64,000 nt of DNA from Paenibacillus glycinis (lineage in GTDB: Bacteria; Bacillota; Bacilli; Paenibacillales; Paenibacillaceae): assembly GCF_009909185.1 (NCBI RefSeq), contig NZ_JAAAMV010000026.1, forward strand, positions 107,625 through 171,624. The letters are read 5' to 3'. This document shows, in pieces, positions 50,096 through 58,343 of this stretch. How positions within the stretch are numbered: position 1 is the stretch's first letter; the number at the start of each line of letters is the position of its first letter. A model generated the notes under the pieces. That model worked only from the letters and a program-made list of their open reading frames with translations. It was not told the origin of the DNA and made no database searches. The translations under genes and the position numbers were made by a program.

Positions 50096-53037
50096 GAGGA
50101 TACACGGGCGCGGAAACGATCGTCGTCGACGGGTTCTGGAGGGCAGGCGAGGGCATCGTGCTCGCCGCGGCGCATGCCGCCGGCTTGACGATCCGGCTGC
50201 GGAGGCTGCTGTTCGCCTGGCACGAGGCTTCCTGGTATGGCGCGGAAATCGAGGAAAGCAGCAACGAGCGGCTGAAGCAGACGGAGATGGTGCTGCCGGC
50301 CGCGATCGCCATGGATTATTTGTCGGCGCCGGAGCCCGTCCGGCTGCTCGAGGTCGAGTGGACGCCTCGCGCGCAGGGCCTGTCCGAGCTGGCGGCGCTG
50401 CTTCGCCAGGCGCTGCTGAACGGCTGGTATGCGCCGGATTGGTCGCGCTGGGGCTCGGAAGCCCGCGCCTGGCGGCTTGAATTGCCGCCGGGCGAGACGG
50501 AAGCGCTGGAGACCTGGCGCGCGCTCGTTCCGCGGCTGGAAGCGGGCGGCGATCTGGACGCGGTGCAGGAGTGGCTCGGCGCGATCGTCGAGGAGCTGAT
50601 CGCGGCGAACCCGGCCGCAGCCGAAGCATGGCGCGGCGCCGCGGAAGCCGCCGGCGAAGGAGCGCTGCTGACGAAGGCGGCGGACGAGGACGACTGGCTC
50701 GTTTCGATCGGCATGAAGCAGGACCATGTGCCGTTCCGGATCGCGCTCCAGCTGCTCGAGCCGAACGAACGGCAGGGCTGGCGGCTGCGTCCGGCCATGC
50801 AGGACCGGGCGCAGGGCGGGCAATGGTTCACGCTCGAGCCGGCGATGAACGCCGGCGGCGCTAGCGCGGGAGACGGCGCGCATGACCGTTTCGCGCTTCC
50901 GGCGGAAGCGCCGGAGGAATGGCGACCGCATTTTGCCGCGCGGCTGGACAGGGAAGAAGCGAAATGGGCGGCCGCGCTCGCGGAGTGGGCGCGGCCGGCC
51001 GATGGATCGGGCAGCGGCGGCGCCTCGACAGACATCATGACCGAGCTGACGGATATGCAGGCCTGGGAGTTCCTCGAGCACGAGAGCGTCAAGCTGCTTG
51101 CCGCGGGCTGCTCCGTCCTGCTGCCGGGCTGGTGGGAAGCGGCGCGCAGCCGGAAGATGAAGCTGAAGGCGAAGGTCAAGTCGTCCGTCGGCTCCGCGGA
51201 GCAGTCGATGTTCGGCCTGCAGCAGATCGTCGATTTCGACTGGAAGCTCGCGGTCGGCAACGTGGACATGAGCGAAGCGGAGTTCATGAAGCTCGCGGCC
51301 GAGAACAAGCGGCTGATGCAGATCGGCGGCGAATGGGTGCATCTCGATCCCGGCGACATGGAGCGCCTGCGGCGATGGCTCAAGAAGAACGGCGGCAAGC
51401 AGGGCTTCACGATGCGGGACGTCTTCGAGATGCATCTGCGCGGCGGCACGGAGCTGGAGCCGGAGAGCGAGATCGGCGAGGCGCTTAACGCGGAGGTCGA
51501 GCTGAACGAGCATCTGACGGCTTGGATCGGGAAGCTGAACGAATCCAGCGAGCTGCCGCTCGTCGACAAACCGGAAGCTTTCCAGGGCGAACTGCGGCCT
51601 TATCAGCTGCAGGGCGTGTCGTGGCTCGCCTTTCTGCGCCGCTTCGGCCTGGGGGCATGTTTGTCCGACGATATGGGCCTCGGCAAAACGATTCAGTTCA
51701 CGGCCTACCTGCAGCATGTCATGGAAACCAGCGGCCTCGGCCCTTCGCTGCTTATCTGCCCGACCTCGGTCATCGGCAACTGGGAGAAGGAGCTGGAGCG
51801 CTTCGCGCCTGGCATCCGCGTGCATGTGCACTACGGACCCAAGCGTCCGCGCGGCGAAGAGTTCGCCGCCGCGGCGGCGGACGCGGATCTGGTCATCACC
51901 TCGTACACGCTGGCGCCGATCGACGAGACCGAGCTGACGAACGTCGCTTGGGACGTCGTCTGCCTGGACGAAGCGCAGAACATCAAGAACTACTACACGA
52001 AGCAATCCGCGTCGATCCGGCGGCTGTCGGCGAACCATCGCGTGGCGCTGACGGGCACGCCGATGGAGAACCGGCTGACGGAGCTGTGGTCCTTGTACGA
52101 TTTCACGAATCCCGGTTATCTCGGCAGCTTGAACGAATTCCGCAAAGCAGTCGTGCTCCCCATCGAGAAGGATCGGGACGCGGATCGGATCGCCGAGCTG
52201 CAGCGCTGGGTGAAGCCCTTCATGCTCCGCCGGTTGAAGAAGGATCCGGCCATTCAGCTCTCGCTGCCGGAGAAGAACGAGATGAACACGTACCTGTCGC
52301 TCACGGTCGAACAGGGGACGCTGTACGAGAATATCGTGGCGGAGCTGATGTCGGGACTCGAGAAAGCCGGGGGCTTGCAGCGGCGCGGCATGATCCTCTC
52401 CACGCTGACGCGGCTGAAGCAGGTCTGCGATCATCCGAGCCTGCTGCTGAAGGAAGACCGCGACCTGTCGCCGGGCGCTTGGGACCCCGAACGCTCCAAC
52501 AAGCTGCTTCGGCTGCTCGAGATGGTCGAGGAAATCGCGGCGGAAGGGGAACGCTGCCTGATCTTCACGCAGTACGTGGAGATGGGCGCGACCCTGAAAC
52601 GGCTGCTGGAGGAACGGATCGGCCTGCCGACGCCGTATCTGTACGGCGCGGTTCCGAAGGCCGACCGCGACGCGATGATCGAGAATTTCCAGAACGAAGC
52701 GGTGCCGGGCTGCGCGTTCGTGCTCTCGCTGAAGGCGGGCGGCACGGGGCTTAATTTGACCGCGGCGAACCATGTCGTCCATTTCGACCGGTGGTGGAAT
52801 CCCGCCGTCGAGAATCAGGCGACGGACCGCGCGTTCCGGATCGGCCAGCGCCGCAACGTGCAGGTGCACAAGTACGTGACTTTGGGCACGCTCGAAGAAC
52901 GGATCGACGACATGATTTCCCGCAAGCAGCTGCTGAACGACCAAGTCGTCAGCGGCTCGGAGAACTGGATCACGGAGCTGTCCACCGACGAGCTGCGCGA
53001 GCTGTTCTCGCTGCGGAAGCATCGGCTGAAAGGGTAA
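50092..53037 (+). CDS. SNF2/RapA-type DNA translocase (DEAD/DEAH-box helicase family)
   Basis: 981 residues. The N-terminal half (1-490) is the SNF2-associated region. The motor follows: ELRPYQLQGVSWL near 501-513, Walker A DDMGLGKT with K532, Walker B LDEAQ (625-629), LTGTPMENRLTELWSL near 653-668, then the second RecA-like lobe with CLIFTQYVEM near 822-831, LKAGGTGLNLT near 882-892 and FRIGQRRNVQVHKYV near 919-933. It translocates on double-stranded DNA using ATP. The ATG overlaps the SWIM protein stop. The zinc-finger protein probably targets or regulates it. Confidence 0.93.
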   Translation: MRGYTGAETIVVDGFWRAGEGIVLAAAHAAGLTIRLRRLLFAWHEASWYGAEIEESSNERLKQTEMVLPAAIAMDYLSAPEPVRLLEVEWTPRAQGLSELAALLRQALLNGWYAPDWSRWGSEARAWRLELPPGETEALETWRALVPRLEAGGDLDAVQEWLGAIVEELIAANPAAAEAWRGAAEAAGEGALLTKAADEDDWLVSIGMKQDHVPFRIALQLLEPNERQGWRLRPAMQDRAQGGQWFTLEPAMNAGGASAGDGAHDRFALPAEAPEEWRPHFAARLDREEAKWAAALAEWARPADGSGSGGASTDIMTELTDMQAWEFLEHESVKLLAAGCSVLLPGWWEAARSRKMKLKAKVKSSVGSAEQSMFGLQQIVDFDWKLAVGNVDMSEAEFMKLAAENKRLMQIGGEWVHLDPGDMERLRRWLKKNGGKQGFTMRDVFEMHLRGGTELEPESEIGEALNAEVELNEHLTAWIGKLNESSELPLVDKPEAFQGELRPYQLQGVSWLAFLRRFGLGACLSDDMGLGKTIQFTAYLQHVMETSGLGPSLLICPTSVIGNWEKELERFAPGIRVHVHYGPKRPRGEEFAAAAADADLVITSYTLAPIDETELTNVAWDVVCLDEAQNIKNYYTKQSASIRRLSANHRVALTGTPMENRLTELWSLYDFTNPGYLGSLNEFRKAVVLPIEKDRDADRIAELQRWVKPFMLRRLKKDPAIQLSLPEKNEMNTYLSLTVEQGTLYENIVAELMSGLEKAGGLQRRGMILSTLTRLKQVCDHPSLLLKEDRDLSPGAWDPERSNKLLRLLEMVEEIAAEGERCLIFTQYVEMGATLKRLLEERIGLPTPYLYGAVPKADRDAMIENFQNEAVPGCAFVLSLKAGGTGLNLTAANHVVHFDRWWNPAVENQATDRAFRIGQRRNVQVHKYVTLGTLEERIDDMISRKQLLNDQVVSGSENWITELSTDELRELFSLRKHRLKG

Positions 53038-53079
53038 GCGAGCGCGGCGGACCGCCGCGAAGCGAAGGGAGCGAACGGC

Positions 53080-53496
53080 ATGTCGGATGAGCAAACGATT
53101 GAGGGAGGCGCCGCAGGGCAAGCCGATTCCGGTTCACCGGCGGCAAACGGCGCAAATGCCGGCGGTTCCGCCGTTCGGCAGTCCATCGCCGATCGGCAGA
53201 ACGGACGGCGTACCGCCGACGGGGCGACAGCCGGCCGTGCGGGAGAACCCGGGGGCAGCGAGGGCCGTGCAGCTGCCGCATCAGGCGCGGCGCCCGGCGC
53301 AGCGCCGGCAGGCGGCGACAGGCCGTCCGCGCCCGACGAGGGCGACGCCGGAGCCGGGGACTTGGGACTCGAGATCGGCCCGGATCGCGAGGACGGCGGG
53401 GATCCCGCCATCGGTCCGGCAGGCGCCGCCCCGCAATGGCGCGCGTTTTACCGCGCGATCCGGGAAGCGGTAACGGATATGCGTTCCGGTAAATAA
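53080..53496 (+). CDS. Low-complexity Ala/Gly-rich protein of unknown function
   Basis: 138 residues, mostly Ala, Gly, Asp, Pro and Arg, with a short ordered end (WRAFYRAIREAVTDMRSGK). AAGGGAG lies nine bases before the ATG. It follows the helicase gene by 42 bases and could be the third gene of that operon. The composition might reflect GC-rich DNA with an open frame, so its reality is moderate; an overlapping frame (53087-53473) is also open and is not favoured. Confidence 0.55.
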   Translation: MSDEQTIEGGAAGQADSGSPAANGANAGGSAVRQSIADRQNGRRTADGATAGRAGEPGGSEGRAAAASGAAPGAAPAGGDRPSAPDEGDAGAGDLGLEIGPDREDGGDPAIGPAGAAPQWRAFYRAIREAVTDMRSGK

Positions 53497-53532
53497 GACT
53501 TCATGACATTTCTTTTGCCGCTAGCTTTTCTA

Positions 53533-53574
53533 TATAATGATGAGGTTGGGGTTCCCTTCCTCATTTTTTTATTT
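53533..53574 (+). terminator. -10 box followed closely by a terminator-like hairpin
   Basis: TATAAT (53533-53538) is followed within five bases by GAGG-tt-GGG-gtt-CCC-tt-CCTC (53542-53562) and the T-run 53564-53570. It can end transcripts from the SWIM/SNF2 operon, or act as an attenuator if the -10 box is used for the aldo/keto reductase gene. The remaining DNA to 53663 shows only the next gene's ribosome binding site. Confidence 0.55.
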
Positions 53575-53663
53575 TATTCCAATCGAAGCCGGAGAACGGC
53601 AAGGGAAGCCACCTGCGCATAGGGCTGTTTGTATCCGGTTTCATCCAAAGGAGCTGTGTAGGA

Positions 53664-54641
53664 ATGAAGTACGCATATTTGGGACGTTCTGGGTTGAAGG
53701 TCAGCCGCCTGTGCTTGGGCACGATGAATTTCGGCGTGGATACGGAAGAGCAGGAAGCGTTCAAGATCATGGACGCGGCGCTTGACGCGGGCATCAACTT
53801 TTTCGATACGGCCAACATCTACGGCTGGGGCGAGAATTCCGGACGCACCGAGGAAATCATCGGCCGCTGGTTCAAGCAGGGCGGCGGACGCCGCGAGCGC
53901 ACCGTGCTGGCGACCAAATTCCACGGCGACATGCACGACAAGACGGACGGTCCGAATCAAGCCAGCGGCTTGTCCGCTTACAAGCTCCGTCGCCATCTGG
54001 AGGGTTCCCTTCAGCGCCTGCAGACCGATCACATCGAACTGTACCAGATGCATCACGTCGACCGCAACGTCGGCTGGGACGAGCTGTGGAACGCGTTCGA
54101 GGTCGCGCAGAACCAAGGCAAGATCGGCTATGTCGGCGCCAGCAACTTCGCGGGCTGGGATCTGGCCGTAGCGCAGGGGGAAGCCAAGGCGCGCGGCATA
54201 CTCGGTCTCGTATCGGAACAACATAAATATAACCTGCTTTGCCGTTTGCCGGAATTGGAAGTGCTGCCGGCGGCGCAGGGCCTCGGCATCGGCGTCATCC
54301 CGTGGAGCCCGCTGGACGGAGGCCTGCTCGCGGGCAACGCGAATCGCGGCGGAGCCGGCAAGCGGAGCGGCGACAAGTCGCGCCTGGACAAGCATGCGGC
54401 GCAGCTGGCGGCCTATGCGGGACTTTGCGACGAGCTCGGCGAGCGCGAGGACGTCGTATCGTTGGCGTGGTTGCTGGCCAATCCCGCGGTCACCGCGCCG
54501 ATCATCGGCGTGCGGACGCTGGAACAATTCGAGCGCTCCCTGCGTGCCGTCGAACTGGAATTGGATCATGCGACCCTGGCGCGCATCGACGAGATTTTCC
54601 CGGGTCCCGGCGGAGACGCGCCCCGCGCGTACGCCTGGTAA
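53664..54641 (+). CDS. Aldo/keto reductase
   Basis: 325 residues, NADPH-dependent TIM-barrel reductase. The catalytic tetrad is visible: Asp in FFDTANIYG, the Tyr of the same block, Lys in VLATKFHG and His in LYQMHHVD. NADPH-binding residues lie in PIIGVRTLEQFERSL near 278-292. Closest to the AKR12/13-like or YghZ-type enzymes that act on sugar or methylglyoxal-type aldehydes; the substrate is uncertain. AAAGGAG before ATG 53664. Single-gene unit. Confidence 0.93.
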   Translation: MKYAYLGRSGLKVSRLCLGTMNFGVDTEEQEAFKIMDAALDAGINFFDTANIYGWGENSGRTEEIIGRWFKQGGGRRERTVLATKFHGDMHDKTDGPNQASGLSAYKLRRHLEGSLQRLQTDHIELYQMHHVDRNVGWDELWNAFEVAQNQGKIGYVGASNFAGWDLAVAQGEAKARGILGLVSEQHKYNLLCRLPELEVLPAAQGLGIGVIPWSPLDGGLLAGNANRGGAGKRSGDKSRLDKHAAQLAAYAGLCDELGEREDVVSLAWLLANPAVTAPIIGVRTLEQFERSLRAVELELDHATLARIDEIFPGPGGDAPRAYAW

Positions 54642-54697
54642 GGCCCGTACGTCCATTTAACCTGACATGAAGGGTATTATCCTCTGATTGAAAACGC

Positions 54698-54731
54698 TGC
54701 CCGCAGGATGTTCTCCTCCTGCGGGCCGTTT
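54698..54731 (+). terminator. Intrinsic terminator after the aldo/keto reductase gene
   Basis: GCCCGCAGGA pairs with TCCTGCGGGC, followed by GTTTTATTTT. Confidence 0.8.
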
Positions 54732-54815
54732 TATTTTCCCCTCTCCCTTCGCCTCCGTCGAAAAGTCGCCCGGACCCATCGTAATTTCGACCTCCTGCTT
54801 TTTTCCATCCCCGAC

Positions 54816-54821
54816 TATAAT
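54816..54821 (+). promoter_or_regulatory. -10 box of the sugar transport operon
   Basis: TATAAT, without a good -35 box 16-18 bases upstream. This fits dependence on the YesN-type activator encoded downstream. The rest of 54732-54888 shows no gene. Confidence 0.45.
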
Positions 54822-54888
54822 TGACTTGTAAGGAACGGCGGCAAGAACCTGGAACCATGAACACCATATAAATGGGGAGGTCATTTCG

Positions 54889-56304
54889 ATGAAGAAAGGC
54901 TTGGCAGTCGCCGCGGCGACGTTGATGTCGGCTTCGCTCGTTCTCTCGGCTTGCGGTTCCGCGAACGACAAAGCGAACAATTCGGCGGGGACGGGCAACG
55001 CGAACGCCGACGCACCCGCGAAATCCGATGCGAACGCTCCCGCGAACTCAAGTACGGAACCGGCCGACGAACCGGCGAACGAACCCGTGGCGAAGGACGT
55101 GACGTTATCGCTCCGCCACACGCAGATCAAGGAAACGAGCAAGGTCCGGCTCAAGATCCTCCAGGACGTCGTCGCGAAGACGCTCGGGGAGAATCCGGGC
55201 CTCAAGATCAACCTGGAAGGCATCGACGAGGTCGTCAACCGCGACCAGAAGCTGAAGGCGGAGATGGCGGCGGGCAATCCGCCCGATATCTTCGAAGTGT
55301 TCGGAGGCGCGGATCTGAACTTGTACGTCAAGGCGGGCCGCATGCTCGACCTGACGCCGATCATCGACGAACTCGGCATCAAGGACCAATTTGCCAGCCT
55401 GGACGAATTCACCATCGACGGCAAAGTTTACGGCCTGCCGTTCGGCGGGTACAGCGAAGGCGTTTTTTACAATAAGAAGCTGTTCGCGGACATGGGCCTG
55501 ACCGTTCCGAAAACGTTCGACGAGCTGATGACGCTCGCCGACGCGATCAAGGCGAAAGGCAAAACGCCGTTCGCGCTGGCCGCGAAGGACGCCTGGGTCA
55601 ACGGCATGCTGTGGAATACCGTCATGGAGCGCCATGTCGGCATCAAGGGATTCGAAGGACTCGTCACGGGCGCGACCAAGTGGACCGATCCCGACTTCGT
55701 GGCCGGGTTCGCGGATTACGCGAAGCTCGTCGACAACGATTACTTCACCAAAGGCTCGCTCGGTCTGCCGTACGCGGAACAGGGCGCGAGATTCCTGAAA
55801 GGCGACGCGGCCATGGTATTCACCGGCACCTGGGACGCCAACCGGTTCACGGGCGACGAAGCCGGCGACCTGAAAGGCAACATCGGCTACTTCTCCTTCC
55901 CGTCCATCGCCGGCGGCAAAGGCGATCAAACCTCGATCAACGCCAGCTATTCCAACGGCTTCGGCTTCTCGTCCAACCTGTCGGACGACCAGAAGGCGAT
56001 GGTCAAAGCGTTCATCAAAAATTTCTTCAACGAAGACATTCAGAAGCGCACGCTGCTCGAAGACAAGGTCCTTCCGTCGATGAAGCTCTCCGACCTGTCC
56101 GGCGTGGATCCGCTGATCTCCGAAGTGCTGCAGGTGATGGCGAGCGCGTCCTCCTCCTGGAAAGCGTTCGACGCCATCGTGCAGCCGAGCGTCGGCGCCG
56201 ACGTTGGCGTGGGCCTGCAGGAGCTGATCGGCAAAGTGAAGAAGCCGGACGCCGTCGCCAAGGAAATCCAGGCGTCGCAAGACAAGGCGAACGCGCAGAA
56301 ATAA
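54889..56304 (+). CDS. Extracellular sugar-binding lipoprotein (ABC solute-binding family 1)
   Basis: 471 residues. The signal peptide ends in the lipobox LSAC with Cys22, giving a lipid anchor on the outer face of the membrane. An Asn/Ala/Pro-rich linker (to about residue 62) leads to a family 1 fold: LKINLEGIDEVVNRDQKLKA, GNPPDIFEVFGG near 127-138, LPFGGYSEGVFYNKKLF near 183-199 and GDAAMVFTGTWD near 305-316. It captures oligosaccharides for the two permeases. Start ATG 54889, after GGGGAGG. A terminator-like hairpin between it and the permeases would give more of this protein than of the membrane parts. Confidence 0.94.
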   Translation: MKKGLAVAAATLMSASLVLSACGSANDKANNSAGTGNANADAPAKSDANAPANSSTEPADEPANEPVAKDVTLSLRHTQIKETSKVRLKILQDVVAKTLGENPGLKINLEGIDEVVNRDQKLKAEMAAGNPPDIFEVFGGADLNLYVKAGRMLDLTPIIDELGIKDQFASLDEFTIDGKVYGLPFGGYSEGVFYNKKLFADMGLTVPKTFDELMTLADAIKAKGKTPFALAAKDAWVNGMLWNTVMERHVGIKGFEGLVTGATKWTDPDFVAGFADYAKLVDNDYFTKGSLGLPYAEQGARFLKGDAAMVFTGTWDANRFTGDEAGDLKGNIGYFSFPSIAGGKGDQTSINASYSNGFGFSSNLSDDQKAMVKAFIKNFFNEDIQKRTLLEDKVLPSMKLSDLSGVDPLISEVLQVMASASSSWKAFDAIVQPSVGADVGVGLQELIGKVKKPDAVAKEIQASQDKANAQK

Positions 56305-56395
56305 GAATCGAACACCGAAGCACTGCAACGCAGCATCGAAATAGCCAAAGGCGCGGTACCGCCGTTGCTTGGCCCCGTGCCGAACCGTTCGCGAA

Positions 56396-56431
56396 AGAGG
56401 GTGCCCTCCCGTGCAAGGCATCCTCTTTTTT
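56396..56431 (+). terminator. Intra-operon attenuator between binding protein and permeases
   Basis: AGAGGGTGCC (56396-56405) pairs with GGCATCCTCT (56417-56426) and runs into six T. Partial readthrough would set the expression ratio of binding protein to permeases. Confidence 0.7.
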
Positions 56432-56463
56432 GCTTCATACCGCTCATATCCAGGAGGTCCCCC

Positions 56464-57345
56464 ATGAACAAAGCGCTTCGGAATCCATGGACCTACGCGG
56501 CATTCGTCGTGCCGACCTTGCTGCTGTACGCGCTTTTTTTCGTCTATCCGGTCATCGTTTCGTTTATCTACGGGCTCTACCGATGGGACGGCGTGTCCCC
56601 GAAAGTGTTCATCGGGATCGACAACTTCAAGCGGCTGCTGCAGGACGCGGTATTTCTGAAGGCGCTCGGCAACAACCTGTATTTCATGGCGTTCTCGCTT
56701 ATCGTCAACATACCGCTCGTGTTCCTGATCGCCGTCGCGATCAGCAAGGTCCGGCGCATGCGCGGCTTTTATAAATCCGCGGTGTTCATTCCCGTCGTGA
56801 TCTCGACGGCGACCGTGGCCATCCTGTTCGGCGTGCTGTACGACTACGAATCCGGGCTCATCAACCAAGCCCTGCGCCTCGTCGGCGGCGATGGCTGGGC
56901 CCTCGAATGGCTGTCGAAACCGAATCTCGCGATGCTCTCCATCCTGATCGCGAACGCCTGGCAAAACGTCGGGTTCTTCATCGTGCTCTGCCTGGCCGCG
57001 ATTCTGAACATCCCGCGGGAAATTACGGACGCGGCCAAGATCGACGGCGTGAACGGCTGGAGCGAGACCCGGCTCGTCACGCTGCCGCTCATCCGCCCGA
57101 TCCTGTTCGTCATTCTGCTGCTGACCGTTTCCGGCACGCTCAAGGTGCTCGACATCGTCCAGATCATGACGAACGGCGGGCCGTTCCAGTCCACCGAGGT
57201 CATGTCCACGTATATGCTGAAGGTCGGATTCCGGTCGCTGGAGCTCGGCTACGGCAGCGCGATCGGCGTCGCCATGTTCGTCATCACGATGATCATGACG
57301 GGCGTGCTTCAGCGAATGTCCAAGTCGGAGGAGGTGCAGTTTTGA
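56464..57345 (+). CDS. Sugar ABC transporter permease 1 (MalF/UgpA type)
   Basis: 293 residues with six transmembrane helices. The family EAA loop is DAAKIDGVNGWSETRLVTLPLIRP near 189-212, the contact with the ATPase. CAGGAGG lies seven bases before ATG 56464. It pairs with the next gene, which overlaps it. No ATPase gene is in the cluster, so a shared MsmX-type ATPase elsewhere is expected. Confidence 0.94.
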   Translation: MNKALRNPWTYAAFVVPTLLLYALFFVYPVIVSFIYGLYRWDGVSPKVFIGIDNFKRLLQDAVFLKALGNNLYFMAFSLIVNIPLVFLIAVAISKVRRMRGFYKSAVFIPVVISTATVAILFGVLYDYESGLINQALRLVGGDGWALEWLSKPNLAMLSILIANAWQNVGFFIVLCLAAILNIPREITDAAKIDGVNGWSETRLVTLPLIRPILFVILLLTVSGTLKVLDIVQIMTNGGPFQSTEVMSTYMLKVGFRSLELGYGSAIGVAMFVITMIMTGVLQRMSKSEEVQF

Positions 57346-58256
57346 TGAATCGCACGGCGCAAACGCAGACGGAAACGCAAATGAACGCCGAGAAGCCGGT
57401 CGCCTCGAGCGGCGGCCTGCCGGGCCGCCTTCGCCTTCGGAGCAGTCAATTGCCGATGCATGCGCTGCTCTGGGCTTACGTCGTCCTCGTGCTTTTCCCG
57501 CTCGTCTGGCTGCTGTTGTCTTCCTTCAAGACCAACCGCGAAATCACGGTCAATACGTGGGCGCTGCCGAAGCGGCTCGATTTCGCCAATTATAAAGCCG
57601 CTTGGGAGACCGCCCATATCGGGACCTATGCGCTGAACAGCCTGTTCGTCACGCTGGCCGCCTGTTTCCTGACGCTGCTGCTTTCCTCGGCCACGGCGTT
57701 CGCCCTCTCGCGGATGACGTTCAAGGGACTCAGCAAGCGGGTTTACGCGTTCGTTCTGTTGGGGTTGATCGTGCCGCCGAGCGCGGTGTTCATTCCACTG
57801 TATCAACTGGTGACGGATATCCATCTGATCAATACGCTTCGCTCGCTTATTTTGGTATACTGCACCTATGCATTGCCGATCACGATTTTTATTCTCCATG
57901 CTTTCATGCAGTCCATTCCGCGCGAGCTCGAAGAGGCGGGCATCATGGACGGGCTGGAGGCGGCGGGGCTGTTCGCCCGAATCATTCTTCCGATAACGGT
58001 GCCGGCTTTGGTAACCGTATTCATCTTGGCTTTCATCGGCAACTGGAACGAATATATTTTTTCGCAGCTGTTCGTCACGTCGGAGTCGCTGCGCACGCTG
58101 CCGACGGGCATGGCGACCTTCAACGACGGCTACCGGACGAACTTCGCGTCGCTGTCCGCGGCTGTCATCATCAGCATTATTCCGGTGCTCGCCGTGTACA
58201 TGTTCCTGCAGCGCCAGATCATCGACGGCATGACCGCGGGAAGCGTCAAAGGCTGA
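57345..58256 (+). CDS. Sugar ABC transporter permease 2 (MalG/UgpE type)
   Basis: 303 residues. A polar 40-residue leader precedes six transmembrane helices. The EAA loop is EEAGIMDGLEAAGLFARIILPI near 193-214, and NWNEYIFSQLFV is typical of this subfamily. The start ATG 57345 shares a base with the previous stop (TGATG), and GGAGGAGGTG lies upstream. It forms the channel with permease 1. Confidence 0.94.
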   Translation: MNRTAQTQTETQMNAEKPVASSGGLPGRLRLRSSQLPMHALLWAYVVLVLFPLVWLLLSSFKTNREITVNTWALPKRLDFANYKAAWETAHIGTYALNSLFVTLAACFLTLLLSSATAFALSRMTFKGLSKRVYAFVLLGLIVPPSAVFIPLYQLVTDIHLINTLRSLILVYCTYALPITIFILHAFMQSIPRELEEAGIMDGLEAAGLFARIILPITVPALVTVFILAFIGNWNEYIFSQLFVTSESLRTLPTGMATFNDGYRTNFASLSAAVIISIIPVLAVYMFLQRQIIDGMTAGSVKG

Positions 58257-58343
58257 CGCCGGCGCTTCCCGCAGCGCGGCGACGGCGGAGCCCGGCCGCG
58301 CGCCCATGCAGGAGACGCCATTATTCCAAGGAGCCTTCCGCCC

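Noticed and set aside
50041..53121. 1026-residue reverse-strand open frame opposite the SNF2 gene
   Set aside because: Same antisense artefact; the forward frame has all SNF2 motifs in order.
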